Part shown: piece after piece, positions 12,454-25,200 of the stretch
How positions within the stretch are numbered: the stretch's first letter is position 1
Layout: each line of letters opens with the position of its first letter
Made by a program: the position numbers and the translations under genes
Assembly (NCBI RefSeq): GCF_019399895.1
Contig: NC_091883.1
Coordinates: forward strand, 2,646,377-2,710,376
DNA length: 64,000 nucleotides
Origin: Cardiocondyla obscurior
Taxonomy: Eukaryota; Arthropoda; Insecta; Hymenoptera; Formicidae
Direction: 5' to 3'
Notes under the pieces: generated by a model
Told to the model about the DNA's origin: nothing
The model's database searches: none
What the model saw: the letters and a program-made list of their open reading frames with translations, nothing else

Positions 12454-13885
12454 AGTATTTCCGAGAACTCGGCGCGAGAAGGACAGCGTTCAATAGACGA
12501 TCGCACCTATCGCTGTCTCACTCTCTTCACGCGGTATTCTCTTTCCCTCTAACGGCCATTTTAGTCTAGTTGCGGAGATTCGGGCGTGCGGACGTGTGCT
12601 AATCGCTCCGCAATTACGCGTATTTTTGACCGCGCATAGGAAAGTCTCGCGTACGAATAAACGTCGACGTTATCGAGTCGGGAACGGAGAATCATTTTTT
12701 GCACGCCTGAGTTACGTCAATCGTCGTTTTGTGCTTTGTTTCGTACTCTGAAAAAGTACGTCGGAAGGATAAAGTTACATGGCCGGTGCAGCGCAACGAG
12801 CGTCCGACGTGAATATCTCCGCGTATTATTCGGACATTTCCGACGCCGAGCTTCCATTACAATTTTCTTCGGCGGGTTCCGGTAAATCGCCATAGTCAGA
12901 GTGTCAGGAGATGTGCACTTTGCCCGCCTTTTCCGTCGCGTCCGAGACTCATTCCGTGTATAACAAGTGACTGTCGAGAAATTTTCGGAAGAAAAAGTGC
13001 GCGGGAAACGTTTTCTATCGCGGCCGTCTTGTTCGCCATCTTCTTCGGCGGGTTCCGGCGATTGTCAGTGCAGAGTGCGGAATCTGAACCTCGCCCGCCT
13101 TCTCCGTCGCGGCCGAGACTCTCATCGCGTTTACAACAAGTGACTATCGAGGAACTTGAGGAAGAAACAGTGCGCGGGGAACGTTTTCTATCGCGGCCCG
13201 TCTCATTCGGCGGGTTCTGGCGATCGTCAGTGCAGAGTGCGGGATCTGCACCTCGCCCGCCTTCTTCGTCGCGGCAGCGGTTCTCATCTCGTTCGAAGGC
13301 AGTGACTTTAGAGGAACTCGAGAAAGAAAAAGTGCGCGGGGAACGTTTTCTATTGCGACCGTCTCACTCGCCATCTTCTTCGGCGGATTTCGACGATCGT
13401 CAGTGCAGAGTGCGGGATCTGCACCTCGCCCGCCTCCTCCGTCGCGATCAAGACTTTTATCCCGTTTACAACAAGTAACTTTCGAAGACTTTGAGGATGA
13501 AAAAGTGCGCGGGGGACATTTTCTATCGCGGCCGCCATCTCCTTCGGCGGGTTTCGGAGATTGCCAGTGCAGAGTACGGGATCAGCACCTCGCCCGCCTT
13601 CTCCGTCGCGGCCGAGGTTCTCATTCGGTTCGTAGCAAGTGACTGTCGAGGAATTTGCAGAAGAAAAAGTGCGCGGGGAACATTTTTATCGCGGCCGCCA
13701 TCTCCTTCGGCGAGTTTCGGCGATCGCCAGTGCAGAGTGCGGGATTAGCACCTCGCCCACCTTCTCCGTCGCAGCCGAGACTCGTCCCGCTTAGAACAAG
13801 TGACTGTTGAGGAAGGAAGGAAGGAAGGAAGGAAGGACGGACAGACGGAAAATAACCTGCTCTAACCTAGCCGGATAATACAAAG
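12454..13885 (+). ncRNA. putative first exon of a non-coding transcript, containing a tandem repeat
   Basis: The block ends at a strong donor (CAAAG, then GTAAGTGA from 13,886). It starts downstream of a weak TATA-like stretch near 12,414-12,421 and an initiator-like TCAGTA at 12,452-12,457. The repeat array fills most of it, followed by a (GGAA)n run at about 13,811-13,838. The repeat period changes by 1-2 nt modulo three, so the 149-codon open frame in it is broken between copies. This argues for RNA rather than protein function. The start is uncertain. The partner exon was not found. Confidence 0.4.
12860..13810 (+). repeat. six-copy tandem repeat, 162-173 bp period
   Basis: Anchors spelling GTGCGCGGG recur at 12,998, 13,170, 13,332, 13,505 and 13,669, giving spacings of 172, 162, 173 and 164 bp. 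A second anchor, TTCGGCGGGTT or close variants, is found six times, beginning near 12,868. Each unit contains a TCAGTGCAGAGTGCGG box, a CTCGCCCGCCTTCTCCGTCGCG box and a CAAGTGACT.TCGAGGAA box. Copies differ by substitutions and small indels. The last copy runs into a (GGAA)n microsatellite. It reads as a minisatellite or iterated RNA module. Confidence 0.9.
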
Positions 13886-16800
13886 GTAAGTGAACTGGCA
13901 ACACGCCGTCATAAATCACTCAATTGCAATCACCCAAAATAAATTAATACAATTAATCAACACCCGAATAACGCGCTCAAGTCGCGCGCTCTATATCTCT
14001 ATCATCATAAAACCTTAATAACCTCGTAAAAAATTATTTCCCGTAAAGATTCATATTTTATAATATTTTACATCTAAAGAACAAAAACAGAAAGCACACA
14101 TGGCGCGATAATTGTGTAAATGATTCGGTCTGATATCCCGCAATTTAATATCGCTTTACCGCAATCGAATTATTAATAAAAAAAACTCGCCTTGTATTTC
14201 CGTATAATTTTGCTGACGTGAAATTAATTGCTTTCGGTGCATTTCGTGCTTTGTTAAAATTATATTCTCCCCTTTTAAAACGCAGTTAATAAATCCACAA
14301 ATTTTTTTTTATTTCCTCTCTCCTTTTCTCTCTTCTTTCTTCCCGCGATATTCGCCTCTATCGGAAAGGGCGGCTTTACAGATTTTCGCCCCGGCACGTA
14401 AACTCGCACGCAAGGGGGGGATCGTGTTTCCAAGCTATCTTATCCCTTTACCGTTTCCGTCTCGTCGCGAGAGATCTTCAACGATCAGCGGCAACCGTTG
14501 TCTCGCGTGACTCACCGTCGCGCGCGCGATTCGAGGGTGCCTTCGCCCCTTCGGGATAACAGCTCCGCTACTTTGACGTCCGATATTTCGACTCTTTCTA
14601 TCCGCGGCCCCCTCCGAGGGGTTGCGTGGGATTAGAAATACCCTCACGGCCCCGGCATGCATTATAGATGCTCGCGCCTTAGATTATAGGCGACGGTGGG
14701 CGTGTTGCACGCTCGGCGCCCAGCAAAAATAGTCCACTCGTGAAGGCAAATAGCTTTTACAGCATGGCGTATATATTTTAAGCGAGGCGACATGATGCGC
14801 GGGATTGCGGTGTAATGCGTCTGATGTTTTGTTCGGTGGATTTAACGAAAGGAAAAAAAAAACAGAATGGGGAGGGCCAATTAAGTAGAATTACATTTGC
14901 ACGTTGTACTTTGATGTAAAAGAGAAAATTCTTCACGCTCCGCTGTGAAATTTCTTCGCTCGACGTTGCGTAATATTTACGCGGAGAATATATGTTTGTA
15001 ATAAGGAAAATATGCTCGTTAGAAATTCGTCGATTAAATCAATCGCTGTTTTTTTCTTAACGCGGAAGCAGCTAGAGTAAATGACGCGCGCGCTCCGTAA
15101 TGTCTATATGTATATTAATAATAATAATAAAATAGAAATAAAAATATTTTATAATTGTAAAGCATCTTCTCTTTTGCATCGTTAATTAAACTTTTAATTA
15201 GCAAATTTTTAACGGCACTAAATGACGTTACATAAAAAGGACGGTATTAAGAAAGTACATCAAGCGACTGCTTGATATTTGCACTCGACGGTTATTAAGA
15301 TGTTGCAGCTGGAACACCAGCAAATAGACGTATACATTAATAGCCGTCCATTTGCGGTGAGCAATTATAAAGACGTTTCGTCTAACGGAAGCGTGCGGAA
15401 AGAATGAAAAAAAAAGGAAAAAAAAAAAAAAGGAGCAAAGGAAAAGGCTTGTTAAACACTTTGAGTCCATATCATCTTCGCGTGGCGTGTGTATAGAGCG
15501 TGAAATACTAACAAGCAACCATCATCAAACAATGGAAACTGAAACGAAAAGAGAAACACGTTTCAGCAGTAGCTATCAAAACCTTTTAATTGCTCCCGCG
15601 CCACAATAAGCCGGGTAATCAAATATCACACAATTTTTAGCACAAGAATATCTCGCGCGAACGTGCGCTCCAGCGTGGAAAGAAAAGAAAAAAAAGAAAA
15701 AGAATAAAATAAAAATTTGCGGCCTCGTGCTACGCGTACAATAAATCGCCGTCGATCGAAGTCCCTCGGCAGCATCGATTAAATCGCGTTATATCTCGTA
15801 AGAGTACTAAAGACCGTAATTTTATGTTAATAAAAATAAAACGCGGACACCTCACTCGCCCTCTCCCTTCGCGCGATAAGTTCTACCGTAAGTGCCATTA
15901 AAAATTCTAGCCGCGCCGTCCGCCGCGAACAGAAATTCCCATTTCCGCGCGACGATAAGGCGAGAGCCAGCTTCTAAATCCCGCGTCCTGTCTCCGCGGC
16001 CGACGCTGATAATAACAATAATGGATGCCCTCATCTGCAATTACAATAAGCAGTTAGCGAGCTATAAATCACAAAGTGGTCCGCCCGCGCGATGAAATCT
16101 TTCTTTTCCGCGCGCACCGCCGTGGAATAAGGAAACTTCTACCGCGTCCCGGCAATTCCGAGGGATATCGTCCGCCTATTCCGGAAGTTGACGGAGGGGG
16201 GAGGGGATCGTGCTTCTGACCAGGGGGACCGACTATTTAATTAGCGACGAACCGACGACCCGTCGTCGCAGCGCGAATAAAGAATCCTCGGCCTCGGATG
16301 ACGATTCATCTCCGAGCTAATGCACGGAATGAATCCCGGTAAATTAGTTTTCACAATAAGTAGGCAGGGAGAAGCTACGAGTCGGTTCGAAGGGAGGGAA
16401 AAAGAGAAAAAAAAAATGTACAGACGAAAAAGTAGACGTTTTACCTCGTAAAATTTTATTACGATAAGTTTTATTCGGTGACCATCGCGCGATACCTCGG
16501 CAATCCGCTTCGTGAAAGACGATATTCCCCACGTTATTAAGTATATGTCTATCGTCGGTATTTTTGACGGCAAATTTATTAACAGATCTGTCAAAGGTCG
16601 TTGCCTTTGAATCTTTCATTGATTGCCACTTATACGACATACGTATCCGCAGTATTTTCGGCTACGGAGTTATATGTCAATGTTAAGCATGGAAAAAGGT
16701 TTCCAAAATAAGAATTAATCGATGGATAAAAATCTCATAAAGTGTGCAGCTTACGTCACATGTTTGACGATTGATATATCTTATCTATTAGAGAAATTAT

Positions 16801-18595
16801 TGATTATTCAGTTATTTTGCGACATTCAAATTTACTGCCGTGTTACGTAAAAGTTCAAAATAATTTCCATCTGAATTCGATTATTATTTCATCACGATTG
16901 CGAATGTAATAAACGGCGGGAAAATTTGGGTGGGGAAACACTTGGACGTTTCGCTAAACAAGTCGCATGTTATTTTTGTGGAAATCGATTTATTAAATCT
17001 CTATACAAGAATATCAAATTTTATTAAAATTAACTACAGTATATAAAAAAATTAATTTACATACTTATAAACGTTAATAACAAAATAGGCTTTTGTAAAT
17101 TTGAATTACATCTATTACGTAAGGCAATTGCGGGGGGTTTTCCTTTGTGGTTAAAATTTTAATTAACAACAAGATTAATATTACACGATTAACAAATATA
17201 TACCGCTCTTTTTTTTTTTATATTTGTCACGAACGACGATTTTGCTCGCATAGTCGACGGTGCGAAATGCTATCCTACATACCTAAATAGTTTTACGACT
17301 ACTACTCGATCGTGCGAATAATTATAAATGATAATACAATATAAAGTATAGCACCTGTGCATTTCGAAAATTGCAACTTGAAAATGTGTCGGCTTCCAAA
17401 CGCGGATCGAAATTTAACAAAATCGATCGATATAAATTTCACAAAGAAAGCAATATACACTTAAAGAGCACAAGAGAGTGAAACAAAATTAAATACGTAC
17501 TTTTTCAGATGTAAAACAACGTTGTCTTTTTTTTCTTTTTTTTTTAATATATAGATAATGATATTTTCAAGTCGTAATTATACGTACATTATATATACAG
17601 AAGCATCTTTCATACATAAAATATATTATATTAGCTCACGATATTCGATCGACGCGTCACGCGCTTTACAAATCCGCGATCGGGGGGATGTGCATTATAT
17701 TTAAGTGGTACTGAAAATAATGTAGTATTAGCGATAAATATGTATATAAATCTGCCGGTGAAAGTAAAGCTCCGAGATGAAATTGTTACAATGGAATCGC
17801 AAATCGCACATGATTTATTGCTCGCGCGAGAGAGACGCGATCGCAGGAGGGGAATTATTATACGGAAGTGCTTTGGATGATGCAAGGGAGCAGACCGTAA
17901 ACACGCTTCGAATGCACCGGGTGTCCAGGAAGCCGCGTTAAACCTGCCGTTTATACGAAGGTATATATTCTCGAGGCACGTCGAGAAAGGCGCTTCCCCC
18001 GGCCTCAAATAAAAAAAGAATTCCAGAGTTAGTTTAACATTAATAATTATTTCCAAGTCGTAAGCTTACTGTTAGACTCGAGGTAGCGGAATTGCATAAA
18101 AATAGTCCTTGAAGAATGACGTGAAACGTCACTGCTTTCACCATTGTTTCTTCGTCATCATCGCCACTTGACCGACCTCATTTCTTTTTTTTTCTTTCTT
18201 TTTTTTCTTTTTTTCTTTTTTCTCTTCACCTCATTTCTTTCTCTCTTCTCGTATTGACGATAAAGCGCCGTTGATTCGTTATTAATAGTCGATTCACTTT
18301 CGGTACGATTACGTTAATTAATCCTTCGCTTTCCACGGATAGAATGAGTTCGTACGGCGAGCGTAAGTCCCTCGGATTATTTAAAACAGTTGTCTCATCG
18401 CGATGACGCGCGTGCGTTTTTTTTTTTTTTTCAAATCGGTTTTCCATTTCGAAACGTTTTCCGGAAGTATTGCGAGACAAAGGCGTTCGTTGTCGTTTAT
18501 CGGCGGGTAGTTGGAATTTCGCTGGAAATGATCGTCCAGGGCTGAAGTAGATATTTCCGAGCCGAGCCGAAGCCTTGAGAAATCCCCGCGCGTCT
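13886..18595. other. intergenic DNA upstream of the Hillarin 3' end
   Basis: I see no coding exon here. The stretch contains A/T-rich DNA, a CpG-rich patch at about 14,390-14,720 and T-rich tracts at 17,523-17,545 and 18,184-18,226. A minus-strand AATAAA (TTTATT at 17,814-17,819) lies about 780 nt beyond the Hillarin stop and could be its polyadenylation signal. In that case the stretch from there to 18,595 would be 3' UTR. Confidence 0.45.
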
Positions 18596-21500
18596 TCAAT
18601 TCCGTTTGCTGGAGTTGATGAGATACTTGCAGCAATGCGTGAGCAAATGCTTCTCGCCGGTGACGTCGTGTTGAGTGGCGGGCGAAGCCGTGGATTCCCT
18701 GGTGTAGACGTCCAGTCCGTACTGGCCCTCTTCGGGGAAACTTATAGAGAAAGTGACCACGTCGTCGTCGGCGATGGAATGCGTCACGTACTTAGACAGG
18801 CGTTTCTCCTCGATGCCGTTCTTGTGCAGGGTCGCCATGAAGTCGGTCAGCGGCCTCGACATGCGGAATTGAATCTCTAGCTCGCGCCCCGCGAACACCA
18901 AGGCGTCCTGAAATCATTCAATCTCCGGGTTAATATTCATTTTTTTAATGCACGCGGAATAGTTGAAACTTAGTCTATGAAATTTACACGCCGCGGTACG
19001 CGACCCCGCGTTTATCGACTTTCTTCCGCAATTTTACCTGATGAGTTATGGGTATAAGACCAAATAGTCGGGTAGCTTTGGTAGGGCCCCATTCACCGCT
19101 GGCGCAATCTGGTAATGGTACCATCACCGTCTGCAGTTCTTCGCAGGCGATTTTGAATTTGCAAACGCTCTTGAACTTCATCGGTTCCCCAGTCAAGTAT
19201 TCCTTCGGCGTCACCGCATTGGCGAATATGTCCAATAGAAAAGCGCCGGAACACGGAGCGTGGACTCGGAACGCGACTATATTCCCCACGACAGACTAGA
19301 ATTTAGAATTTCCAAAATTAATTAACGTTACATTGAACTCGTTACGCTGAACGAAGCTTAATGTCATCAGGCGTTAATAATAATTGATAAAAAAATTGCA
19401 GAATTAAAGACGTAAAAAAAAAAAGATTAATTAAAATCGAAATAAATCATCGCGCAAATAAGGGAGGTTTGTTCGATTTACCTGCATGACGAAACGCTTG
19501 AGCGACACACCGTCGTAGCCGTCGCCGTCGTTGTCGTAAAACTTGAGATTGTAATGAAAGATAAGGGATGATTGCATATGCGCCGGCATCGCTATCCTCA
19601 CGGTCGCAGCGCCGGTGGAATCCGTATACATAACGGCATTCGTATTTGTATCCGGAAAGTAAAGGCCGTACCTGTGCACGCAGAATTTATCCGTACGGTA
19701 TTTTCGCCGCGCAACTTACGGTCATTGTTAATAGACCAATATCTCGCGCGAGATCGGTTTAATTGCACGCTCTAACGGTCTTTAGCGTGTTTCAACGGGC
19801 GGATTTAATTTGCCGATATACGTTGCATACGAAGAATTTTACTACATACCGTATACTATTTTTACAAAATTTAAAATAATGCCGAGCCGAAATATACAAA
19901 TAGCACGACGTCGAGTGATAAATTCCGTTAAGCGAAAAAGCAAGGCATAAAGCATAAAATTATAGCGCGTAATTACTTCAATTTATGTATGAACGTGAAT
20001 TTTGTTTTTTATTCTTCGTGTGCGTTTCGGAAAAAAAAAAAAAAAAATTAAAGAAAAACCGAAAGAGAGAAATAGGAATGTTGTATTACCTAAAGAATAG
20101 AGACCGGACGAAAGGTAATTCCTCGAAATCCTTGAGTGAAATCGGTTGTTTAAGCAACTGCCATTCCTCTTGCAGGGGGAAGAATTCATATATGAATTCC
20201 CGTGGGTCCGTCAGGAAGTAATGATCGTCGTATTCGTACCTAAATGAAACGTTCTCTCGTGATCTCATCGATCGTTTTATTATTTGCGCACGCGAGCGTT
20301 ACAATCACGATACCGCGGACTGCGGTGTTGCCCGTACCTGAGGCTGTCGTTCTTAGCCTTCGCTTGACCGGGACGCGGCACTTCCTTGGCATTGACGAGA
20401 TGTCGTGCCCCCCAATTACATTGGACAAACCGCCACGCACCTGCCACGTACACGGCATTCCAGCTGTTCCGGAATCGGTTGTCCTCGAAGCAAACGCCCG
20501 GCTGATAGCCCGCCGACTTGCTGTAACCCTTGATGACCACGCAATGCAAGCCCGCATAACTGCATTCAGTGTTATTTAGCAATTTAACTGCCAGTTTATC
20601 ACGAGAGGGCAAAACATACGAGAATGCATATCAAATTTTTACGATTAATCGTTAATAAACTTTGTTGTGCACTTGTTGCATGGATAATGCAATACGAGTA
20701 AGAAAGAAAAAAAAAAAGAGAGAACGTTTTTCGTACAGGTTTTACGTTTCCACGATATAAAATCTCAAATTATTATATGTTATTTTAGGAAACGATCATT
20801 CTTTCGTTCTGTCGTATTATTTAGTACAGAAATTACTTATAAATTTATTTATTTTATAATATTATCGTCGGCGAAATTACCTGCACAGTCGTTTGAATAG
20901 AACGTGATAGCTTTCCGTCCCGTGCTTGATACCCCTCAACAAACCCATGGGAGTGTCGCCCCGTAAGTTTTCGTCGAACTGCATGGTATTCAGATTTTTC
21001 ACGGTTATCCATCGAAATATCGTTCTCGCCTTTTCAATATCCGATCCGCATCTGCTCACCAACTGTCGCACCAAGTCGGTGAACGTCTTTTGATCTTCTT
21101 GGGCTACCTAAGAGCAGTAACGAGACATTGTCAATCGCTTAGTAAAATTTCAAACAAGACTCGCGTATTTTTTTTTTTCAAAAAATCTAATTAGATTAAG
21201 CGCGTGATGTACTAGATTTAGCGTATGATGCGACGATAGCAATGCCCGTCGGAATACTTGCGAGATAGACGATGCGTCGGAAAATCTGGTCCCGGCGACG
21301 CGCAAGGTAGCTGAAAGAATTCCGTAGTGAGGTCTTACCGAAATAGCTATCTGATCCATGTCGGCGAACTCCAGGGGATCATTGTAGATATAATACTTGG
21401 CGAGGGCTGGCGGCTGCGGAGGTGGCGCACGCGATGGATAAGGCGGAGGCGGCGCTTCCTCGGCATAACCGTCTCCTTCGTCAAGATATAAACTCTCCTG

Positions 21501-22249
21501 CAGCATGTACTCGCTTCTCGCCTCATTGATCAGCTCCAACATCTCCGAGCTCTGTTTCTCCACCAGCGCGGCGGTTGCCGCCCTATAAATTGATCAGGAG
21601 TAACGAGAAGCTTTTGTGAGTGCGAAAACTTGGCTTCCCGGTTCGCGAGCGCCAACGCACGCGAGCTTGTTTATCGCCCGAAAAAAAAAGAGGGAGGGAA
21701 AAAAAAAGAAAAAGAAAAAAAAACAGGGGGAAAAAAAAATGAAAGCCACGAAGCCGAGCTACCGCGGCTCGTAACGTGTTACACGCGTAAACTCTGCCGC
21801 GCGTTCCTCCGCAACGAGAAATGAAATCGATATTCGTAACCCCGTTTGAGATATTCTGTTAATATAATTAATATTAGTTGGTATCAACGCAAGATTCTCC
21901 CAAGTTAGGTATTTCACCGCGCGAGGCGCGTAAAAAGTATCGGTTAAATTGCGACCGGCGATGCAAACGTTATCTCCGTGGATCTAAAAGCTAAAGGGCT
22001 GGATGTCGCGTTAATTACATATAATAAATACCGTTCGTGCTCCAGCATCTTGCGCGTGAGACTTTCTTTCTTCTTGTCCCTGCGTAGAGTCATGTTCTTC
22101 TCCAAGTCCTCCTTCTCCTGCTGAAATTGTTGGGTTCGAACTCTCCCGCCTTTTTCGCGTTCCCATCTCGCCGACAATTGCTCCAGTTCCTTCTCCCACT
22201 CGTCCTTATTATCAAATTATGCGTAAGTAAAATTGCGCATCGATTGTTT

Positions 22250-22292
<43 letters not shown>

Positions 22293-25200
22293 AAAGATAA
22301 TTTTTTTTATATAGAATAATTACATAATTTTTACTTGGATATTATACATACCCGGAACTCCTCGCGAATTCGTCGATCCTCCTCTTCGCGATGGTGCGCG
22401 AACTTTCGATATAAATCATCCTCTTCCTTCCGGTGTTTCATCTCGAGACGCGTCTGCTGCTCGCGATCCTGGTGTAAGAAAAATAAAAACGATGTAGAAT
22501 TTAACATTTTGCAACTGCGTTTTATTTCTATTAGTGGGGTGTCTTTCTTTCTTTTTTCTTTTTTTTTTCTTTAATCATTGCAAGCACGGTAACGTTAAAA
22601 GTATATCAGCGTGTTACATAAAATTCAAGTTGTGTTATGTAAAAACTTAGAAGGTGAAATAACACACCTTGAAAACTCACGGACTCGGTGCATAATTTCG
22701 AAACGCTAATGTATACGATCGACATGGAGCTAATTAAGGATTAAAATGTCGTTGCAGGTCGGGAAGCATTCCGCCGGTCGTAAGAAGACGGAACTCGTAG
22801 ATACGGTCGGACGCAATGAAACGTTTCTATTTCTTAAAACGCCTGCAGCACTGGTCTTAGAGGTAGGCACTCTACTTTTTGTATAATTTACTTTCACGTC
22901 GCGTTTCTGCTTTCGTTCGCTTCCGAGAGAAGTCGACTCGGGGGAGTCGACAGCCTGCCGGTCGACAAAAGTGAACTAATCCTCTTCCGGTGTATTTTTT
23001 CGAAAACGGTACGAGCCCCGCGACCCTTTTCGCTCGTTGTAGTCACAACCGGAAATATTAATGCAATGAAAATACGAGGCAGAGAGGGAGGGGGAAGGAA
23101 GGGGGAAACGTTGCGAGAGACAAACGCGTTCTTTTGAAGCCGCGCGACGGGATTTCTTCAGCGCAATTTTTTTCAATTCAATTTCGAGGCGAAGCGAAGA
23201 AAGGGAAGTAACAATTCGTTACGTATAAATAATTGATAGCCATCCGCAAGAAAGTTGGCGTGCGCTTTACAAAATCTTATATTCGTTTACGCAGTAAAGT
23301 AATGTATTGTATAATTTTTTCTCTCGCACGTGCCCTGATTAAACCTGCTCGGGACGTTTTTCGGAACGAGACCCGCAAAACACGGGAGTTCATCCGGACA
23401 TAATTCAGGGACGCTTCTCTTTAATCGTGTTTTCGGACTCTCCGCCCGGGGAAAGCCGCGTTTGTGCTAGGAACAGACGGGAATCACGCGCGTTCCGCGT
23501 GGCGGAATAAAATTTTTTTTATTCGAGGCTTTTAGTCGCTAGCGGTGCACGCTCTTCCCGCGGAAAGACGTTGCGATTTCGCGGCGAGATCTGTCTGCCG
23601 TTTCGGAGCGCGTTCTCGGAAATGGGACAACGGCCTTTAATGGATTAATTTTCCCTAAGCGTTTACGCGCGAAGGCGCGTGAGAGGCGGCCGGGGGCAAC
23701 ACACGCGCTATCCTACCGCCGGGCTCTTTACGCGGCCCGGCAACGATTCTCTAATTAGCCATCAAGTGCAGAAGTACCGCAAGCGGAAATAATTCTGCCT
23801 GCCTGCCCCCCACCCCCGCCTCTTCGTCCGCCCGGCTGCAGACGTAAAGCCTTACTTCGCGTGCACGCGGCGCGGTACATCCCGACCCGACCCGGCACGG
23901 CGGTTTCGCGCACGGGGGAAATAAGACGACGACGGTACACGCGTTCTTCCGTGATAACGATTTGAATAATCATGAACGACAACGACGCGCGGCGGCGCCG
24001 GCTCGCGGCATTGTTCTCACGTCCCGAGGAAAACGCGCGCGACAAGCGACGGGAGTTTAACTCAGCTCTTGAAGAGCCACCGCGACGTCTTGTGTTTTGG
24101 ATGCGTTGTTCGATTAAATAATTACTTAATCTCGTAAGTGTTTTTTTATAATTAATATTTCAATGATTCTGCGGTATTATCGTATCGTTGCAAAGAGGAA
24201 GGGTTAATGTAGACGGTCAAAAATCATGATACGTTTCGAAGACAGTCCTTATTAAATTTCGGGATTTTAAATTTGCTGGTTGTTGTATTTTTATTCCTTT
24301 TTTTTATTTATTAAAAAAATCTTTAACAAACTGAGTTTAATAAATGGAACGTAATTTTCTGAAACGATGTACGTTTAAAGAAGGAATTTACATTTTATCG
24401 AGGAAGAGGAAAAAGTTTCGCGCCCAGCGCATCCAATATGCTGCGTTTACATTCTTCGCAGATTATTATTCGTAATAATCAGTATAGTTTCGTGCCACGT
24501 GCTTATTGCCAACGCGAAATTCGGCCAAATATTCCTCATTACGAAATTAAAGGGGAAAAAAAAAAGAAAAAAAATTAAATATGAAGATATCTAGCTATAT
24601 TATTAAATCTGTGAGGTCAACCTTATTATACACAAACACTTTCCGAGGTTTCCTCTCAATCATTCTTTTTTTTTTTTAATTAGAAAGTGAGTTTCTATTT
24701 TAAATTTTAGCAATAAACGCACGTTTACGTGCTACGGTTTTCCGCTCGCTTTTGATCCCTATACCAATTTGAACCGTACGGTTCTTAATTTCGCTCGGCT
24801 CGCGGTGGTACCTGACACACCGGAGTATAAATTGCGGTCGCTCGATCACAGTCACGCTCGGCGATCTGTTACGCGTTCCCGTCGCTCCTGAGATTCCCGG
24901 GGGTGTTTCGCCAATTAAACATAATATCGATGGCCGCGTAGCCGACGCGAAAAGTCGACTCGATCACCGCGTCGCGAGGTCCGACTCGAAACAATTATCC
25001 GACGACCGGCAGCGTGTGTGGGCAGCGAGAGTTCGTTCGACTGTGTCGCCGGCGGTGCGCGAGTGTAGGAGGGCCTCCGCGAACAAATACCGGATAGATC
25101 GCGCCCGTTGATTATTCCGCCGCGGAAAGAAAGAATCGCGATTGTCTCGCGTCTCGGCGGGGAAGCCTCCGCGGCATTCCGCGGTGAATTTTCGTAGGAC

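Noticed and set aside
13029..13478. 149-codon plus-strand open frame in the repeat array, with protein-like repeats (RPPSPSR, EELE.E.VRGERFL)
   Set aside because: Repeat spacings of 172, 162, 173 and 164 bp change frame from copy to copy, so no protein repeat is maintained across the array. The frame is better explained by CpG-rich composition.
7554..13885. Idea that the repeat-rich non-coding locus is the hymenopteran complementary sex-determination lncRNA
   Set aside because: It is attractive because ant sex loci include a lncRNA, but I see no flanking genes known from that locus and cannot match the sequence. Only mapping and comparison could support it.
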